The notes: generated by a model not told the origin, from the letters alone. A stretch of DNA of 64,000 bases from an uncultured Olsenella sp. (GCA_900316105.1 ONBR01000004.1:1-64000); one strand, 5' to 3'; shown: positions 8,701 to 17,693, counted from the stretch's first letter. Numbers and translations: made by a program.

Positions 8701-8776
8701 GGGTCGTTAGCTCAGATGGTAGAGCAGGGGACTCTTAATCCCAAGGTCGAGGGTTCGACCCCCTCACGACCCACCA
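8701..8776 (+). tRNA. tRNA-Lys (CTT), copy 1
   Basis: 76-nt cloverleaf with encoded CCA. Acceptor GGGTCGT pairs with ACGACCC and the discriminator is A. Anticodon loop CTCTTAA gives anticodon CTT (8734-8736). It lies 15 nt after tRNA-His, in the same transcript. A small hairpin (AGGACGAG/CTCGTCCT, 8789-8813) follows. Confidence 0.97.
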
Positions 8777-8844
8777 TCGCTTTCTCTGAGGACGAGTGAT
8801 TCTTGCTCGTCCTTATATTATGCCCTCGGGCATATCACATAGCT

Positions 8845-8920
8845 GGGTCGTTAGCTCAGATGGTAGAGCAGGGGACTCTTAATCCCAAGGTCGAGGGTTC
8901 GACCCCCTCACGACCCACCA
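8845..8920 (+). tRNA. tRNA-Lys (CTT), copy 2
   Basis: Identical over 76 nt to the copy at 8701, an apparent tandem duplication with 68 nt between the copies. CCA is encoded and the gene is followed 11 nt later by a strong terminator. Confidence 0.97.
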
Positions 8921-8931
8921 GCCAAGGATTG

Positions 8932-8959
8932 GCCAGGCACTTCGGTGCCTGGCTTTTTT
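8932..8959 (+). terminator. intrinsic terminator of the tRNA cluster
   Basis: GCCAGGCAC-TTCG-GTGCCTGGC: a perfect 9-bp stem with a TTCG tetraloop, followed directly by TTTTTT. Confidence 0.95.
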
Positions 8960-9109
8960 CATGTCCCTCCTCCCCGACAAAAACTAACGAATAGCGAAGG
9001 CTTTTGCGAGCCAGCTGCCAGCCCGGGGCAAGCCACCTGTCAGCTTCGGGGACTTAGCTAGCAGGGCCGTATTTCTTCCCCTCAATCACCCTGATAATCA
9101 CGGGGATTC

Positions 9110-9169
9110 CCTTCCAATGACTGCTCCAAAGGCAAAGACTTGCCTTTCCCGACGGAACTCTTTGGAAGG
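9110..9169 (+). promoter_or_regulatory. 5'UTR structure that can sequester the adhesin ribosome-binding site
   Basis: CCTTCCAA (9110-9117) is the exact complement of TTGGAAGG (9162-9169), and the latter contains the Shine-Dalgarno sequence of the adhesin gene (GGAAGGAG, ATG at 9178). Between them lies a second perfect hairpin, AAAGGCAA-AGAC-TTGCCTTT (9128-9147). The arrangement resembles a translational on/off element or RNA thermometer; this is inference. Further upstream (9012-9054) are two imperfect 21-nt direct repeats beginning GCCAGCTGCCAGC and GCCACCTGTCAGC. Confidence 0.5.
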
Positions 9170-9177
9170 AGCTCACC

Positions 9178-12100
9178 ATGAGAACGCATGGGCACAGGAG
9201 AAGACAATTGCACCGCCTACGTGGCCGGGGAGGATTCTTCTCGACAGTCACGACCGTTCTCCTTGTGGCGATGGCCCTCCTGCTCTCCCCCTGCCTCGCC
9301 GAGGCATACTCTCTCATGCCCCAAGACAACGGCATCAGGGAGGGGCAGACCGTAACGATCAACACCATCGGTTCCGGCTACGACTCCTGGTACGGAGAGG
9401 TCAATGGCACCGACTGGATGGCTGCCTGCGTCCAGCTGGGACCCGACAGCAAGCCAGGATCATGGACCGCGACGGCGCGCGATCTCGTGGGCTCACCACG
9501 GCACGGCGGCGGCACCTGGAACGAGTCCCAGGTCAGAAAGTGCGCCATTGCGCAAAAGTACCTCCTGGAGAGGCTGGGGCAGTCCGACGATGCCCACAAG
9601 GCCTTCTCGGCTTGGGTCTGGCACATGTCCGAACAGGGCGGCTGGGACTATCACACCGAGCACGTGAGCAGCGTTCGGAACCTCTTTGCAAGCCACAGCG
9701 GAGGGGTCAGCATAGCGGAGGTCGACAACTATGTGAGCGAGCACTACGACGACTATCGAGGCTACGGCTGGTACTTCGACCCCGGCAACAGCCTGCAGGC
9801 CATGGCGGTCTTTGGCCTGAAGCCCGCTCCGGGATACCTGACCCTCAACAAGTACAGCGACATCGAGCCCACCACCCGGGACAACCCCTGCTACTCCATC
9901 GAGGGCGCAGAGTACAAGCTCTACTCCGACTCCCAGTGCACCAAGGAGCTGGCCACCTTCACGACGGGGGCAAGGGGAAACACGAACACCGTCGAGCTGG
10001 AACCCAGGGACTATTGGCTCAAGGAGACGAAGGCCTCTAAGGGATACCTCCTCGACCTAGACGTCCACAAGATCACGGTAGGCACCAACGCGAACATCTC
10101 ACAGGAACTGTCCGAGATTCCCGCCTCGGATAGCAGCTGGGCCCTGGTCCAAAAGCTCGACCTGGTCACGGGCAAGCCCTCCGCCCAAGGCGACGCCTCG
10201 CTGGAGGGGGCGGAGTTCACGGTCCGCTACTATGCCAACGACCGGGATGACACGTCGGGAAACCCCACCAACAGCTGGGTGTACCGCAGCGACGCCCATG
10301 GCAGGATCGCATTCGATAGCAAGGACGCCCTGGTAAGCGGCAGTCCCTACAAGGACAAGAACGGAAGACCCACCATGCCCCTTGGCACCTACACCATCCA
10401 GGAGACCAAGGCGCCCCAAGGCTACCAGCTCAGCGACAACTCGGTTCACCGCGCCCGCGTCTACCTGGACCAGAAGGGGCAAAGGGCAAAGTGGCAGAAC
10501 CTCGACAGCTGGAACACCACTGGAGCAGATGCCAGCTTTGGAGGTCGTGCCGTCAAGGACCAGGTCCTCACGGGGTCCATCTCTGGAGTGAAGGTCGACG
10601 GCGAACGCGACCAGGCCGTCCCCCAAGGAGATGCCACCCTCGCGGGAGCGCAGGTCAGCATCGTAAACTCCTCCGAGCATTCCGTAAGCTATGGAGGCAA
10701 GGAATTTGCCAAGGGCTCAGAGGTCGCCGTGGCAACGACGGGAGAGGACGGCTCCTGGCACGTGGACAGTCTCCCCTACGCTAGCTACACTGTCAGCGAG
10801 AAGTCACCCTCCAAGGGCTATCTGAGGAACGAGGGCTGGAGTCAAAAGGTCGAGGTCCATCCTGATGGAGCGACAGGCAGCTTCACTTCCGACAAGCTTC
10901 CCCAAACCCCCATCCGCGGAGGCATCCGCGTGGGCAAGGTCGATGCGGAGAGCGGACGTCACAGGGCCATCGGAGCCACCTCCCTCGAGGGTGCCGAATT
11001 CACCATCTACAACAGGTCGGCGAAGTCGGTCCTTGTCGCCGGAGACCGCGGTCGCGTGGTCCAACCGGGCCAGGTGGTCATGACCATCACGACTGGCAAG
11101 GACGGCATCGCCTCCACGGGCAAGCAGGACCTCCCCACAGGCAGCTACGAGGTCAGGGAGACCAAGGCCCCCAATGGTTACAGACTCAATGACAAGTGGA
11201 GCCGAAAGGTGTCAATCGGACAGGCCAGAGAGGGCATGGATGCCCACACGCTGAGGGATGGGGAGTTCGCGGAGCTGACGAGTGAGGGCTACCTCGAGAA
11301 GGACGGGTTCACCGTCCCAGACCCGGCAAGGTCCCTCTCTGCATCTGACCAGGCCTTCCGCCAGGACCTCTCCTTCCACAAGAAGGGCGAGGACAACATG
11401 GAGACCATGCCCGGGGTTCCCTTCCTCCTGATAGCCCAGTCAGATGCGGACGGTGACGGCAGGCACGAAGCCCACCTCATGGTGACCGACGCCAATGGCA
11501 ACCTGGACACCTCCGCCTTTGCCTCGGGAGCCAGGGACAATTCCAACGACGCGGCCCTGGACAGGTTGGAGTTCACTACCGATTCCACAGGTCGGACCCT
11601 GGCAGACCTAGCCAAGGTGCACGTGGACGACGCGGACTTGGACGCAGGGAAGGGTGCCTGGTTCAGCGGTCGCACCGACCTCACGACCTCCCAGGCAGAC
11701 GACCTGGCCTCCCTCCCCTACGACAGCTACGTAATCCAGGAACTCCCCTGCAAGGCCAATGCGGGAAAGGCCCTCGTGACCTTCGAGGCCACCCTGACGC
11801 CAGCAAACCGCAAGGACGGCAGCACCGTAGACCTGGGCACCGTCTACGACAAGACAAAGCCCGGCATTTCGACCACGGCATTCGGTCCTGACAAGACCTC
11901 ATCCGTGGATGCCTGCGAGGATCAAAAGCTGACCGACCTCGTGACCTGGCGCGGACTCGACCCCGCTAGCAAGTACAGGCTCACGGGAGAGCTCCACTAC
12001 ACGGATGGGACCAGGGACCTTGGGCCCGTGACGGACACAGAAGGCAAGGCCCTTACCGCCACCAAGGACTTCACTGTCAATGCGGGGTCCGGAACCTCCG

Positions 12101-14016
12101 AGGTAACCATCGCCCTGGACGCATCCGCCATGTCCGAGGGAACCATGCTCGTCTGCTTCGAGCGCCTGACCCGTGAGGACGGGTCCTTGGTCGCCGAGCA
12201 CGCAGACGCATCCGACCGAGGCCAGACCGTGACCGTCAGGGTAGGAGGCCATACCAAGGCCCAGGGCACAGCCGGGCAGATGATTCAGGCGGCGTCTGCT
12301 CAAAGGGTCGTCGATACCATCTTCTACCAGGGTCTTGTCCCGGGAAAGACCTACACGGTACAAGGCACCCTGCACCTTCGGGGCGATGATGGCTCTGACG
12401 CTGGTGCGCTCAAGGGCGCAGACGGCAGCCCCCTCATCGCGTCGACGGACTTCACGCCTCAGGCAAGCTCTGGCGAAGTCCAGGTCACCTTCGACCTCGA
12501 TGCCAGCCAGCTGGCGGGACGGACCGTCGTTGCCTTCGAGGAAGTGACCCAGGAAAAGAGGACCGTCTTTGCCCACGCGGACATCACCGACGATGCCCAA
12601 TCCATCCAGATACCCAAGGTATCCACCACCGCAAGCTCGAAGGAGGGCGGAAAGGAGATCCTTGCAGCCGACGACCAAACCGTGAAGGATGAAATCGCCT
12701 ATCAGAAGCTCGTCCCCGGCAAAGAGTACAAGGTTCATGCCACCCTTCACCTGCTGGGCCAGGACGGCTCCGACGAGGGCGAGCTGGAAGGCTCCCAGGC
12801 AGAGCTGACCTTCAGCCCCGAGAGCCCCGACGGCACAGTGTCCGTAGAGATTCCCATCGATGCCTCGAAGCTCCAGGGTCGCTCGGTCGTAGCCTTCGAG
12901 GAGCTTTCCTGCGAGGGGGTCACTGTAGCCGCCCACGCAGATGCCACGGACCAGGGACAGACGGTGCACGTCCCCCAAATCCACACCTCGGCCACCGGCA
13001 CCAACACGGGCACTCATGAAGAAGCCGCCACCATGGGCGCAGCCATCACGGACACGGTCGCCTATCAGGGTCTCACACCAGGACGTACCTACACCGTCTT
13101 CGGTACCCTCCACGTCAGGGACGACGAGGGCAAGGACTTGGGCGTCCTCCTTGTCGATGGCTCCTGGAAGCCAGCAGACCAGCTGGCGGAGGGCGACGAA
13201 AGCGTAAAGGCAGAGGCAGAGCTCGTTCCCCAGGAGGCAGACGGCACCATAGGGCTGCCCTTCGCCTTTGACGCCACCCAGCTTCAGGGCAAGTCTGTCG
13301 TTGCCTTCGAGGAGCTTGTCCATGATGGAGTCACCGTAGCCACCCATGCCGACATATCGGACGAGAACCAGACGGTCCGCATACCCGGCATCGCCACCAC
13401 TGCCACCGTTGACGGACAAAAGACCGTCGATGCGGGCAAGGTGACCGTCACTGACACCGTCGAATACCACGGGCTCACGCCAGGAAAGGAGTACCACGCA
13501 AAGGGCCTCGTAGTCGACTCGAAGGGAGAGGCCATATCCGAGGAATCCACCACTGACTTCACCCCCGACCAGCAGAATGGGAAGGTGGACATTCGGATGG
13601 ACACGGACCTCAGTGACATGGACGGCCAGAAGGTCGTGGCCTTCGAGCGCCTGGAGGACGCAAACGGAAAGGTCGTGGCGGTACACGAGGACCTCTCTGA
13701 CGAGGGGCAAACCATAGCGGTCAACCCCAAACAGGAGACTCCACAAGCGCCGGAAAAGCCAGGGACACCAGAGTCGCCCAGGCCCTCGTCTCCCCTAGCG
13801 CAAGTCCGAAGCCTGGCACAGACCGGTCTTGGCCTGGGGGCCTGGCTGGCCCTCGTAGGTGGAGCCGCCCTCTGCGTCCTTGCCTACAGGCGGTCCGTCA
13901 GCAGAGGGGCCCGGATTCCCCAGGCCCGCTACGACCTCCGCAAGGGGACGAAGCCACCCATGCGCAGTGCCAAGTCCAGAAGCGGTCTGGAGCCACCCAG
14001 CAGGAGACGTCGATGA
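9178..14016 (+). CDS. giant LAQTG-anchored surface adhesin with SpaA-like and VaFE (T-Q ester) repeats
   Basis: 1612 residues, secreted and wall-anchored. There is an atypically long signal peptide (Arg/His-rich n-region, hydrophobic core about 24-40, cleavage near AEA at 41-43). An N-terminal region with Cys84 (AACVQLG) resembles thioester adhesin domains. At least four SpaA-type prealbumin domains follow, with KVD...LEGAEF...YEVRETKAPNGY patterns. Five VaFE-type repeats (about residues 940-1520) end in (V/C)(A/C)FE ... HADxxDxxQTV, known to form intramolecular Thr-Gln ester bonds. The C-terminus has LAQTG (about 1546-1550), a hydrophobic segment and Arg-Arg, then an unusual tail of about 40 basic residues. 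The sortase gene overlaps the stop (ATGA). It is likely a host- or matrix-binding pilin-like protein; the ligand is unknown. Confidence 0.9.
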   Translation: MRTHGHRRRQLHRLRGRGGFFSTVTTVLLVAMALLLSPCLAEAYSLMPQDNGIREGQTVTINTIGSGYDSWYGEVNGTDWMAACVQLGPDSKPGSWTATARDLVGSPRHGGGTWNESQVRKCAIAQKYLLERLGQSDDAHKAFSAWVWHMSEQGGWDYHTEHVSSVRNLFASHSGGVSIAEVDNYVSEHYDDYRGYGWYFDPGNSLQAMAVFGLKPAPGYLTLNKYSDIEPTTRDNPCYSIEGAEYKLYSDSQCTKELATFTTGARGNTNTVELEPRDYWLKETKASKGYLLDLDVHKITVGTNANISQELSEIPASDSSWALVQKLDLVTGKPSAQGDASLEGAEFTVRYYANDRDDTSGNPTNSWVYRSDAHGRIAFDSKDALVSGSPYKDKNGRPTMPLGTYTIQETKAPQGYQLSDNSVHRARVYLDQKGQRAKWQNLDSWNTTGADASFGGRAVKDQVLTGSISGVKVDGERDQAVPQGDATLAGAQVSIVNSSEHSVSYGGKEFAKGSEVAVATTGEDGSWHVDSLPYASYTVSEKSPSKGYLRNEGWSQKVEVHPDGATGSFTSDKLPQTPIRGGIRVGKVDAESGRHRAIGATSLEGAEFTIYNRSAKSVLVAGDRGRVVQPGQVVMTITTGKDGIASTGKQDLPTGSYEVRETKAPNGYRLNDKWSRKVSIGQAREGMDAHTLRDGEFAELTSEGYLEKDGFTVPDPARSLSASDQAFRQDLSFHKKGEDNMETMPGVPFLLIAQSDADGDGRHEAHLMVTDANGNLDTSAFASGARDNSNDAALDRLEFTTDSTGRTLADLAKVHVDDADLDAGKGAWFSGRTDLTTSQADDLASLPYDSYVIQELPCKANAGKALVTFEATLTPANRKDGSTVDLGTVYDKTKPGISTTAFGPDKTSSVDACEDQKLTDLVTWRGLDPASKYRLTGELHYTDGTRDLGPVTDTEGKALTATKDFTVNAGSGTSEVTIALDASAMSEGTMLVCFERLTREDGSLVAEHADASDRGQTVTVRVGGHTKAQGTAGQMIQAASAQRVVDTIFYQGLVPGKTYTVQGTLHLRGDDGSDAGALKGADGSPLIASTDFTPQASSGEVQVTFDLDASQLAGRTVVAFEEVTQEKRTVFAHADITDDAQSIQIPKVSTTASSKEGGKEILAADDQTVKDEIAYQKLVPGKEYKVHATLHLLGQDGSDEGELEGSQAELTFSPESPDGTVSVEIPIDASKLQGRSVVAFEELSCEGVTVAAHADATDQGQTVHVPQIHTSATGTNTGTHEEAATMGAAITDTVAYQGLTPGRTYTVFGTLHVRDDEGKDLGVLLVDGSWKPADQLAEGDESVKAEAELVPQEADGTIGLPFAFDATQLQGKSVVAFEELVHDGVTVATHADISDENQTVRIPGIATTATVDGQKTVDAGKVTVTDTVEYHGLTPGKEYHAKGLVVDSKGEAISEESTTDFTPDQQNGKVDIRMDTDLSDMDGQKVVAFERLEDANGKVVAVHEDLSDEGQTIAVNPKQETPQAPEKPGTPESPRPSSPLAQVRSLAQTGLGLGAWLALVGGAALCVLAYRRSVSRGARIPQARYDLRKGTKPPMRSAKSRSGLEPPSRRRR

Positions 14017-14744
14017 GGAGGCAGACTGGCAAGCTCGCCACGGCTCTCCTCTTTGTCCTCGGGGCATGCGGCATCGCCCTTGGCTGCCGCATGCTCCTGG
14101 GGGAGCTGGACTCAGTCAGAGACCTGGACCGGGTGGCAGACGCGGTCAGGGGACCAGACGGTGAGACCAACCCGCAGGCAATGGCGGACCGCCTTCCCTC
14201 GGGCACGGCCTGGCTGCAGGTGCCTGGTGCGGACATCGACCTTCCCCTGGTCCAGGCAGACCCAGCCCAGCCAGACTTCTACCTCCGCCACACTCTGGAC
14301 GGGAGCTACTCCCCCGCAGGTACGCCTTACATCGACGCACGAACCAGCATGGGCTCCCAGCACATCCTGGCCTACGGCCACCATCTGACAGGCATCGGTG
14401 GCATGTTCTCAAACCTACAGAAGTGCTACCGACAGGATGAGTTCAAAAGGCGCTGCTCCCAGGGCCTCTTCCTCACAACTCCCACGCCAGAGACGACGAG
14501 GCGCCACATGGAGGCACTCTGTGCCATGACGGTGGACAAGTCCTACTCCCCCATTCAACGCTTCGCCTGGAGGGACGACGAGGACTTCCGCTCCTGGCTG
14601 ACCACCCTAGCCAACGAGTCGACGGCGAGGTCTCCAGACTGGGAGGACCTCATAAACGGTGCCACGCACGCGACGACCCTGGTCACCTGCAGCTCGGACA
14701 TTGGAGGCCAAAGGGCGCGCACCCTCGTGGTCTTTGTTTCCTAG
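14013..14744 (+). CDS. srtB: class B sortase
   Basis: 243 residues with one N-terminal membrane anchor (about 8-30). The catalytic triad is visible: His in ILAYGHHL, Cys in TTLVTCSS and Arg in GGQRARTLVV. The segment GGMFSNLQKCYRQDEFK between His and Cys is typical of class B enzymes. Sortases cleave LPxTG-like motifs and transfer surface proteins to peptidoglycan or pilin lysines. The start overlaps the adhesin stop by 4 nt, so this is very probably the adhesin's dedicated transpeptidase acting on LAQTG. A near-palindrome (GACACATATGCGTGTC, 14766-14781) follows; no U-tract terminator is evident. Confidence 0.92.
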   Translation: MRRQTGKLATALLFVLGACGIALGCRMLLGELDSVRDLDRVADAVRGPDGETNPQAMADRLPSGTAWLQVPGADIDLPLVQADPAQPDFYLRHTLDGSYSPAGTPYIDARTSMGSQHILAYGHHLTGIGGMFSNLQKCYRQDEFKRRCSQGLFLTTPTPETTRRHMEALCAMTVDKSYSPIQRFAWRDDEDFRSWLTTLANESTARSPDWEDLINGATHATTLVTCSSDIGGQRARTLVVFVS

Positions 14745-14854
14745 GGCCTTACAGATTCATTGTCAGACACATATGCGTGTCCAACGTGACGCGGAAAATC
14801 GAGCAGAGTGTCAGGGTACGACCTCCACGAAACGAATCGTTAACCTCCCCCCGC

Positions 14855-14884
14855 TTGCTTGCATCCTCGCGTGGAAGCTATGCT
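14855..14884 (+). promoter_or_regulatory. candidate promoter of the amino acid ABC transporter
   Basis: TTGCTT (14855-14860) and TATGCT (14879-14884) with an 18-nt spacer lie 50 nt before the start codon of the substrate-binding protein gene. Confidence 0.4.
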
Positions 14885-14934
14885 AGAGCCATTGCAAACA
14901 ATGCGCCCTTGGGGCGTCACAAAAAGGAGACACC

Positions 14935-15831
14935 ATGGCACGTACCTCTCAGAACCAGCTCACCCGCAGGCAGCTCATCAAGGGCAGCGCCGTAGCCGCT
15001 CTCATCCCCCTCCTGGCCGCCTGTGGTGGTCAGTCCCAGGGTGGTTCCGGTTCCCAGGCGCCAGCATCCAGCGCCTCCGGCTCCTCCATCGAGGGCTTTG
15101 ACGGCAAGTTCGTAATCGGCTTCGACCAGGAGTTCCCTCCCTACGGCTATATTGGCGACGATGGCAATCCCACCGGCTTCGATCTGGACCTTGCCAAGGC
15201 AGTCTGTGACAAGGAGGGTTGGACCTACACCCCCACGCCCATCAGCTGGGACGCAAAGGACGCCATGCTCAACTCCGGCCAGATCACCTGCATCTGGAAC
15301 GGCTTCACCGTCGAGGGCCGCGAGGACGACTACACCTTCACTGACTCCTACATGGAGAACCGCCAGGTCATCGTCGTAAAGAAGGACTCCGGCGTCGCGA
15401 AGCTCGCCGACCTCAAGGGAAAGAATGTGGTCACCCAGGCGGACTCCGCTGCCCTCGACCTGCTTTCCGATGGTGGCTCCCAGGCCGACCTGGGCAAGAC
15501 CTTCGGCAAGCTGGATACCATCGACAACTACAACACGGCCTTCATGATGCTCGAGCAGGGCACCTATGACGCCGTTGCCATCGACTATCCCGTTGCCGTC
15601 TTCAACATCAGTGACAAGAAGGACAAGTTCACCATTCTGGATGAGCCCCTCAACTCAGAGCACTTCGCGGTTGGCTTCGCAAAGACCGATACCGGCAAGG
15701 CCCTGGCAAAGAAGGTCCAGGAGGACCTCCAGGCCCTGGATGAGGAGGGCAAGGTCAAGGAGGTCTGCGAGAAGTACGCCGACCAGGGCGTCTCCTACGA
15801 CCTCTGGGTCCTCCCCAAGAAGTCCGCGTAG
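14935..15831 (+). CDS. polar amino acid ABC transporter, substrate-binding lipoprotein
   Basis: 298 residues. The N-terminus has a twin-arginine-like motif (TRRQLIKG) and a lipobox LAAC, so it is probably a Tat-exported lipoprotein tethered to the outer face of the membrane. The mature part is a family-3 periplasmic-binding-protein fold (FVIGFDQEFPPYGYIGDDG, GFDLDLAKAV, then the GRED...FTDSYMENRQVIVVKKDS hinge region). It delivers amino acids to the permease/ATPase encoded directly downstream. AAAGGAG precedes the ATG. Substrate specificity (glutamine, cystine, other) is not decidable by eye. Confidence 0.9.
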   Translation: MARTSQNQLTRRQLIKGSAVAALIPLLAACGGQSQGGSGSQAPASSASGSSIEGFDGKFVIGFDQEFPPYGYIGDDGNPTGFDLDLAKAVCDKEGWTYTPTPISWDAKDAMLNSGQITCIWNGFTVEGREDDYTFTDSYMENRQVIVVKKDSGVAKLADLKGKNVVTQADSAALDLLSDGGSQADLGKTFGKLDTIDNYNTAFMMLEQGTYDAVAIDYPVAVFNISDKKDKFTILDEPLNSEHFAVGFAKTDTGKALAKKVQEDLQALDEEGKVKEVCEKYADQGVSYDLWVLPKKSA

Positions 15832-15867
15832 CTTCGCCGATGGCGCCACGGCGCCAAGGTATCGCGA

Positions 15868-15906
15868 ACAGCCTGGTCGCCTTGGGCGCTACCAGGCTGT
15901 CTTATT
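15868..15906 (+). terminator. attenuating hairpin between binding-protein and permease genes
   Basis: A perfect 10-bp stem ACAGCCTGGT / ACCAGGCTGT (15868-15877, 15891-15900) followed by CTTATTCT. It lies inside the operon, where partial termination would give excess binding protein over permease. A 16-nt palindrome (TGGCGCCACGGCGCCA, 15841-15856) precedes it. Confidence 0.65.
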
Positions 15907-15935
15907 CTCTCCCCGTTAATTAGGTGGTGTGCTAG

Positions 15936-16589
15936 TTGGATCTCTCGACCATGGTGACCATGCTCCTCACGGGCTATGTCACGTCTCTGCAGATCTTCGC
16001 CGTAACCCTCGTGGGGGCGCTTCCCCTGGGCATCCTGGTTGCGATGGGTAGGCTCTCAAAGTTCAAGCCCCTCTCCATCCTGTGCCAGCTCTTCATATCC
16101 ATCCTGCGTGGCACCCCCCTGATGCTGCAGATGTTCGCGGTCTTCTTTATCCCCTATTACGTGTTTGGGATTCCCACGGGACCCGGCTTCATGTTTACAG
16201 CCGTCCTCATCTCCTTCGTGATCAACTACTCCGCCTACTTTGCCGAGATTTATCGCTCGGGCATCCAGTCCATCCCCAGAGGCCAGTACGAGGCGGCCGA
16301 GGTCCTGGGCTATACGAAGAGCCAGACCTTCTTCCACATCGTCCTGCCCCAGGTCATCAAGCGCGTCCTTCCCGCCATTGGCAACGAGGTCGTCACCCTG
16401 GTCAAGGACACCTCCCTGGCATTCTCCATTGGCGTGGCCGAGATGTTCACCACCAGTCGCGCCCTCGTGGCATCCCAGCGTGACATGGTGCCCTTCATCA
16501 TCGCAGCCCTAATCTACTGGGTCACCTGCCTGGTCATCGAGTTCATCATGCGCCGCATCGAGAGGAAGCTGAGCTACTACCATGACTAA
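15936..16589 (+). CDS. amino acid ABC transporter permease
   Basis: 217 residues with about five transmembrane segments. The EAAEVLGYTKSQTFFHIVLPQ loop (cytoplasmic EAA motif that docks the ATPase) and the FISILRGTPLMLQ segment are typical of HisM/GlnP-type permeases for polar amino acids. The start is taken as TTG at 15936 with AGGTGG about 9 nt upstream; ATG at 15951 is an alternative. The end overlaps the ATPase start by 8 nt. Confidence 0.9.
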   Translation: MDLSTMVTMLLTGYVTSLQIFAVTLVGALPLGILVAMGRLSKFKPLSILCQLFISILRGTPLMLQMFAVFFIPYYVFGIPTGPGFMFTAVLISFVINYSAYFAEIYRSGIQSIPRGQYEAAEVLGYTKSQTFFHIVLPQVIKRVLPAIGNEVVTLVKDTSLAFSIGVAEMFTTSRALVASQRDMVPFIIAALIYWVTCLVIEFIMRRIERKLSYYHD

Positions 16590-17409
16590 GCACGCAAAGC
16601 CAAAGTTTGATCTGCCCCGCCCAGACCAGAGTTACGCCAGCTTCATGGGCCTGCCCGCCGTCTACCTCAAGGACGCCACCAAATCCTTTGGCGACAAGGA
16701 GGTTCTCAAGGGCGTTAATCTCCTCATCAACAAGGGCGAGGTCGTCTCCATCATCGGTCCCTCTGGCGCTGGCAAGTCCACCCTCCTGCGCTGCCTCACC
16801 ATGCTCGACCGCTTCGACGGAGGAACACTCGCCTATGGGAGCCTGACCGTCTTTGGCGAGGACGAGGACGGCAAGGCGGTCTACGACGAGGATGCCGTCC
16901 AAGAAGCCCGCATGAAGTTCGGTATCGTCTTCCAGAATTTCAACCTCTTCCCCCACCGTACGGTCATGCAGAACATCATCGACGCTCCCATGATCGTCCA
17001 GAAGCGCGAGGAGGAAGAAGTGCGCATGCAGGCGTCGGAGCTTCTGGAGCGCCTGGACCTGACCGAGCATGCCGACAAGGTACCCGACCAGCTCTCCGGT
17101 GGTCAGCAGCAGCGTGTGGCCATCGCCCGCGCCCTCTGCATGAATCCCCAGATCATCTACTTCGACGAGGCTACCTCTGCCCTGGACCCCAAGCTCACGG
17201 CCGACATGCACAGGCTCATCCGCGAGCTAGCCGCAGACGGCATGGCGGTGGGCATCGTTACGCACGAGATGGGCTTTGCCCGCGAGGCCTCCGACCGAGT
17301 CTGCTTCCTCTTCGACGGTCAGATAGTAGAATCCGGCAAGCCCGAGCAGGTAATAGAGCACCCCAAGGACGAACGAACTCGAAGCTTCCTCGCGAAGGCG
17401 CTTGACTAG
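16582..17409 (+). CDS. amino acid ABC transporter ATP-binding protein
   Basis: 275 residues. Walker A is GPSGAGKST, Q-loop FQNFNLFPHRTV, signature LSGGQQQRVAIARAL, Walker B IIYFDEATSALD, H-loop VTHEMGFAREASD. It belongs to the polar amino acid transporter (GlnQ/HisP) ATPase family, with an N-terminal extension of about 28 residues. Two copies would power the permease encoded upstream. The long-arm palindrome copy A starts 24 nt after the stop codon and is the only 3'-end structure seen for this operon. Confidence 0.93.
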   Translation: MTKHAKPKFDLPRPDQSYASFMGLPAVYLKDATKSFGDKEVLKGVNLLINKGEVVSIIGPSGAGKSTLLRCLTMLDRFDGGTLAYGSLTVFGEDEDGKAVYDEDAVQEARMKFGIVFQNFNLFPHRTVMQNIIDAPMIVQKREEEEVRMQASELLERLDLTEHADKVPDQLSGGQQQRVAIARALCMNPQIIYFDEATSALDPKLTADMHRLIRELAADGMAVGIVTHEMGFAREASDRVCFLFDGQIVESGKPEQVIEHPKDERTRSFLAKALD

Positions 17410-17432
17410 CTGACGGTCTCACGAACCTGGAC

Positions 17433-17523
17433 GAGGCCCGTCAGCCTTTGCCCCGTGCTCAGACATTCTCGCCGCGCTACGCGCGGCTGCGAAACTGCGC
17501 CGGGACAAAGGCTGACGGGCCTC
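17433..17523 (+). repeat. long-arm palindromic element (LAP family), copy A
   Basis: Arms 17433-17455 and 17501-17523 pair over 23 bp with one mismatch. The 45-nt core on the plus strand reads TGCTCAGACATTCTCGC, a 7-bp inner hairpin GCCGCGC/GCGCGGC, then TGCGAAACTGCGC. It starts 24 nt after the stop of the ABC ATPase gene, in the common orientation relative to the upstream gene. TTCTC follows. Confidence 0.8.
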
Positions 17524-17573
17524 TTCTCGCTGGGGGGCCATCGGGCGCAAGCGCCCTCGGCGCGGCAAGCAAA

Positions 17574-17664
17574 GGGAGTGTTGCAGCAACTCGGCCTTCA
17601 ACTCAAGGAGACCGCTGATTCAGCGGTAGCCTTACCTGAGGAAGGTGATTGCAGTAACACTCCC
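17574..17664. other. cloverleaf-like structured element
   Basis: An outer stem GGGAGTGTT/AACACTCCC (17574-17582, 17656-17664) encloses three hairpins: CCTT-caactc-AAGG (17595-17608), CCGCTG-att-CAGCGG (17612-17626) and CCTT-acctgagg-AAGG (17630-17645). It sits between convergent genes and between two long-arm palindromes. It is not a tRNA (no T-arm, no CCA) and matches no riboswitch I recognise. The stretch 17524-17573 also holds the hairpin GGGCGCAAGCGCCC. Confidence 0.45.
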
Positions 17665-17693
17665 CGTTAGCAGCCGGACTCGCGGCCCCTGGA

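Noticed and set aside
8961..9177. c-di-GMP or other known riboswitch upstream of the adhesin
   Set aside because: No GEMM consensus or other signature could be matched; only the RBS-masking helix is supported.
11899..13746. 615-codon open frame antisense to the adhesin
   Set aside because: It lies entirely opposite the VaFE repeats, has repetitive Gly/Val/Leu composition and no ribosome site; an artefact of GC-rich third positions.
17574..17664. tRNA or cobalamin riboswitch reading of the cloverleaf element
   Set aside because: There is no TTC-arm, no CCA and no plausible anticodon loop; the GGAGACC fragment alone is not enough for a cobalamin box.
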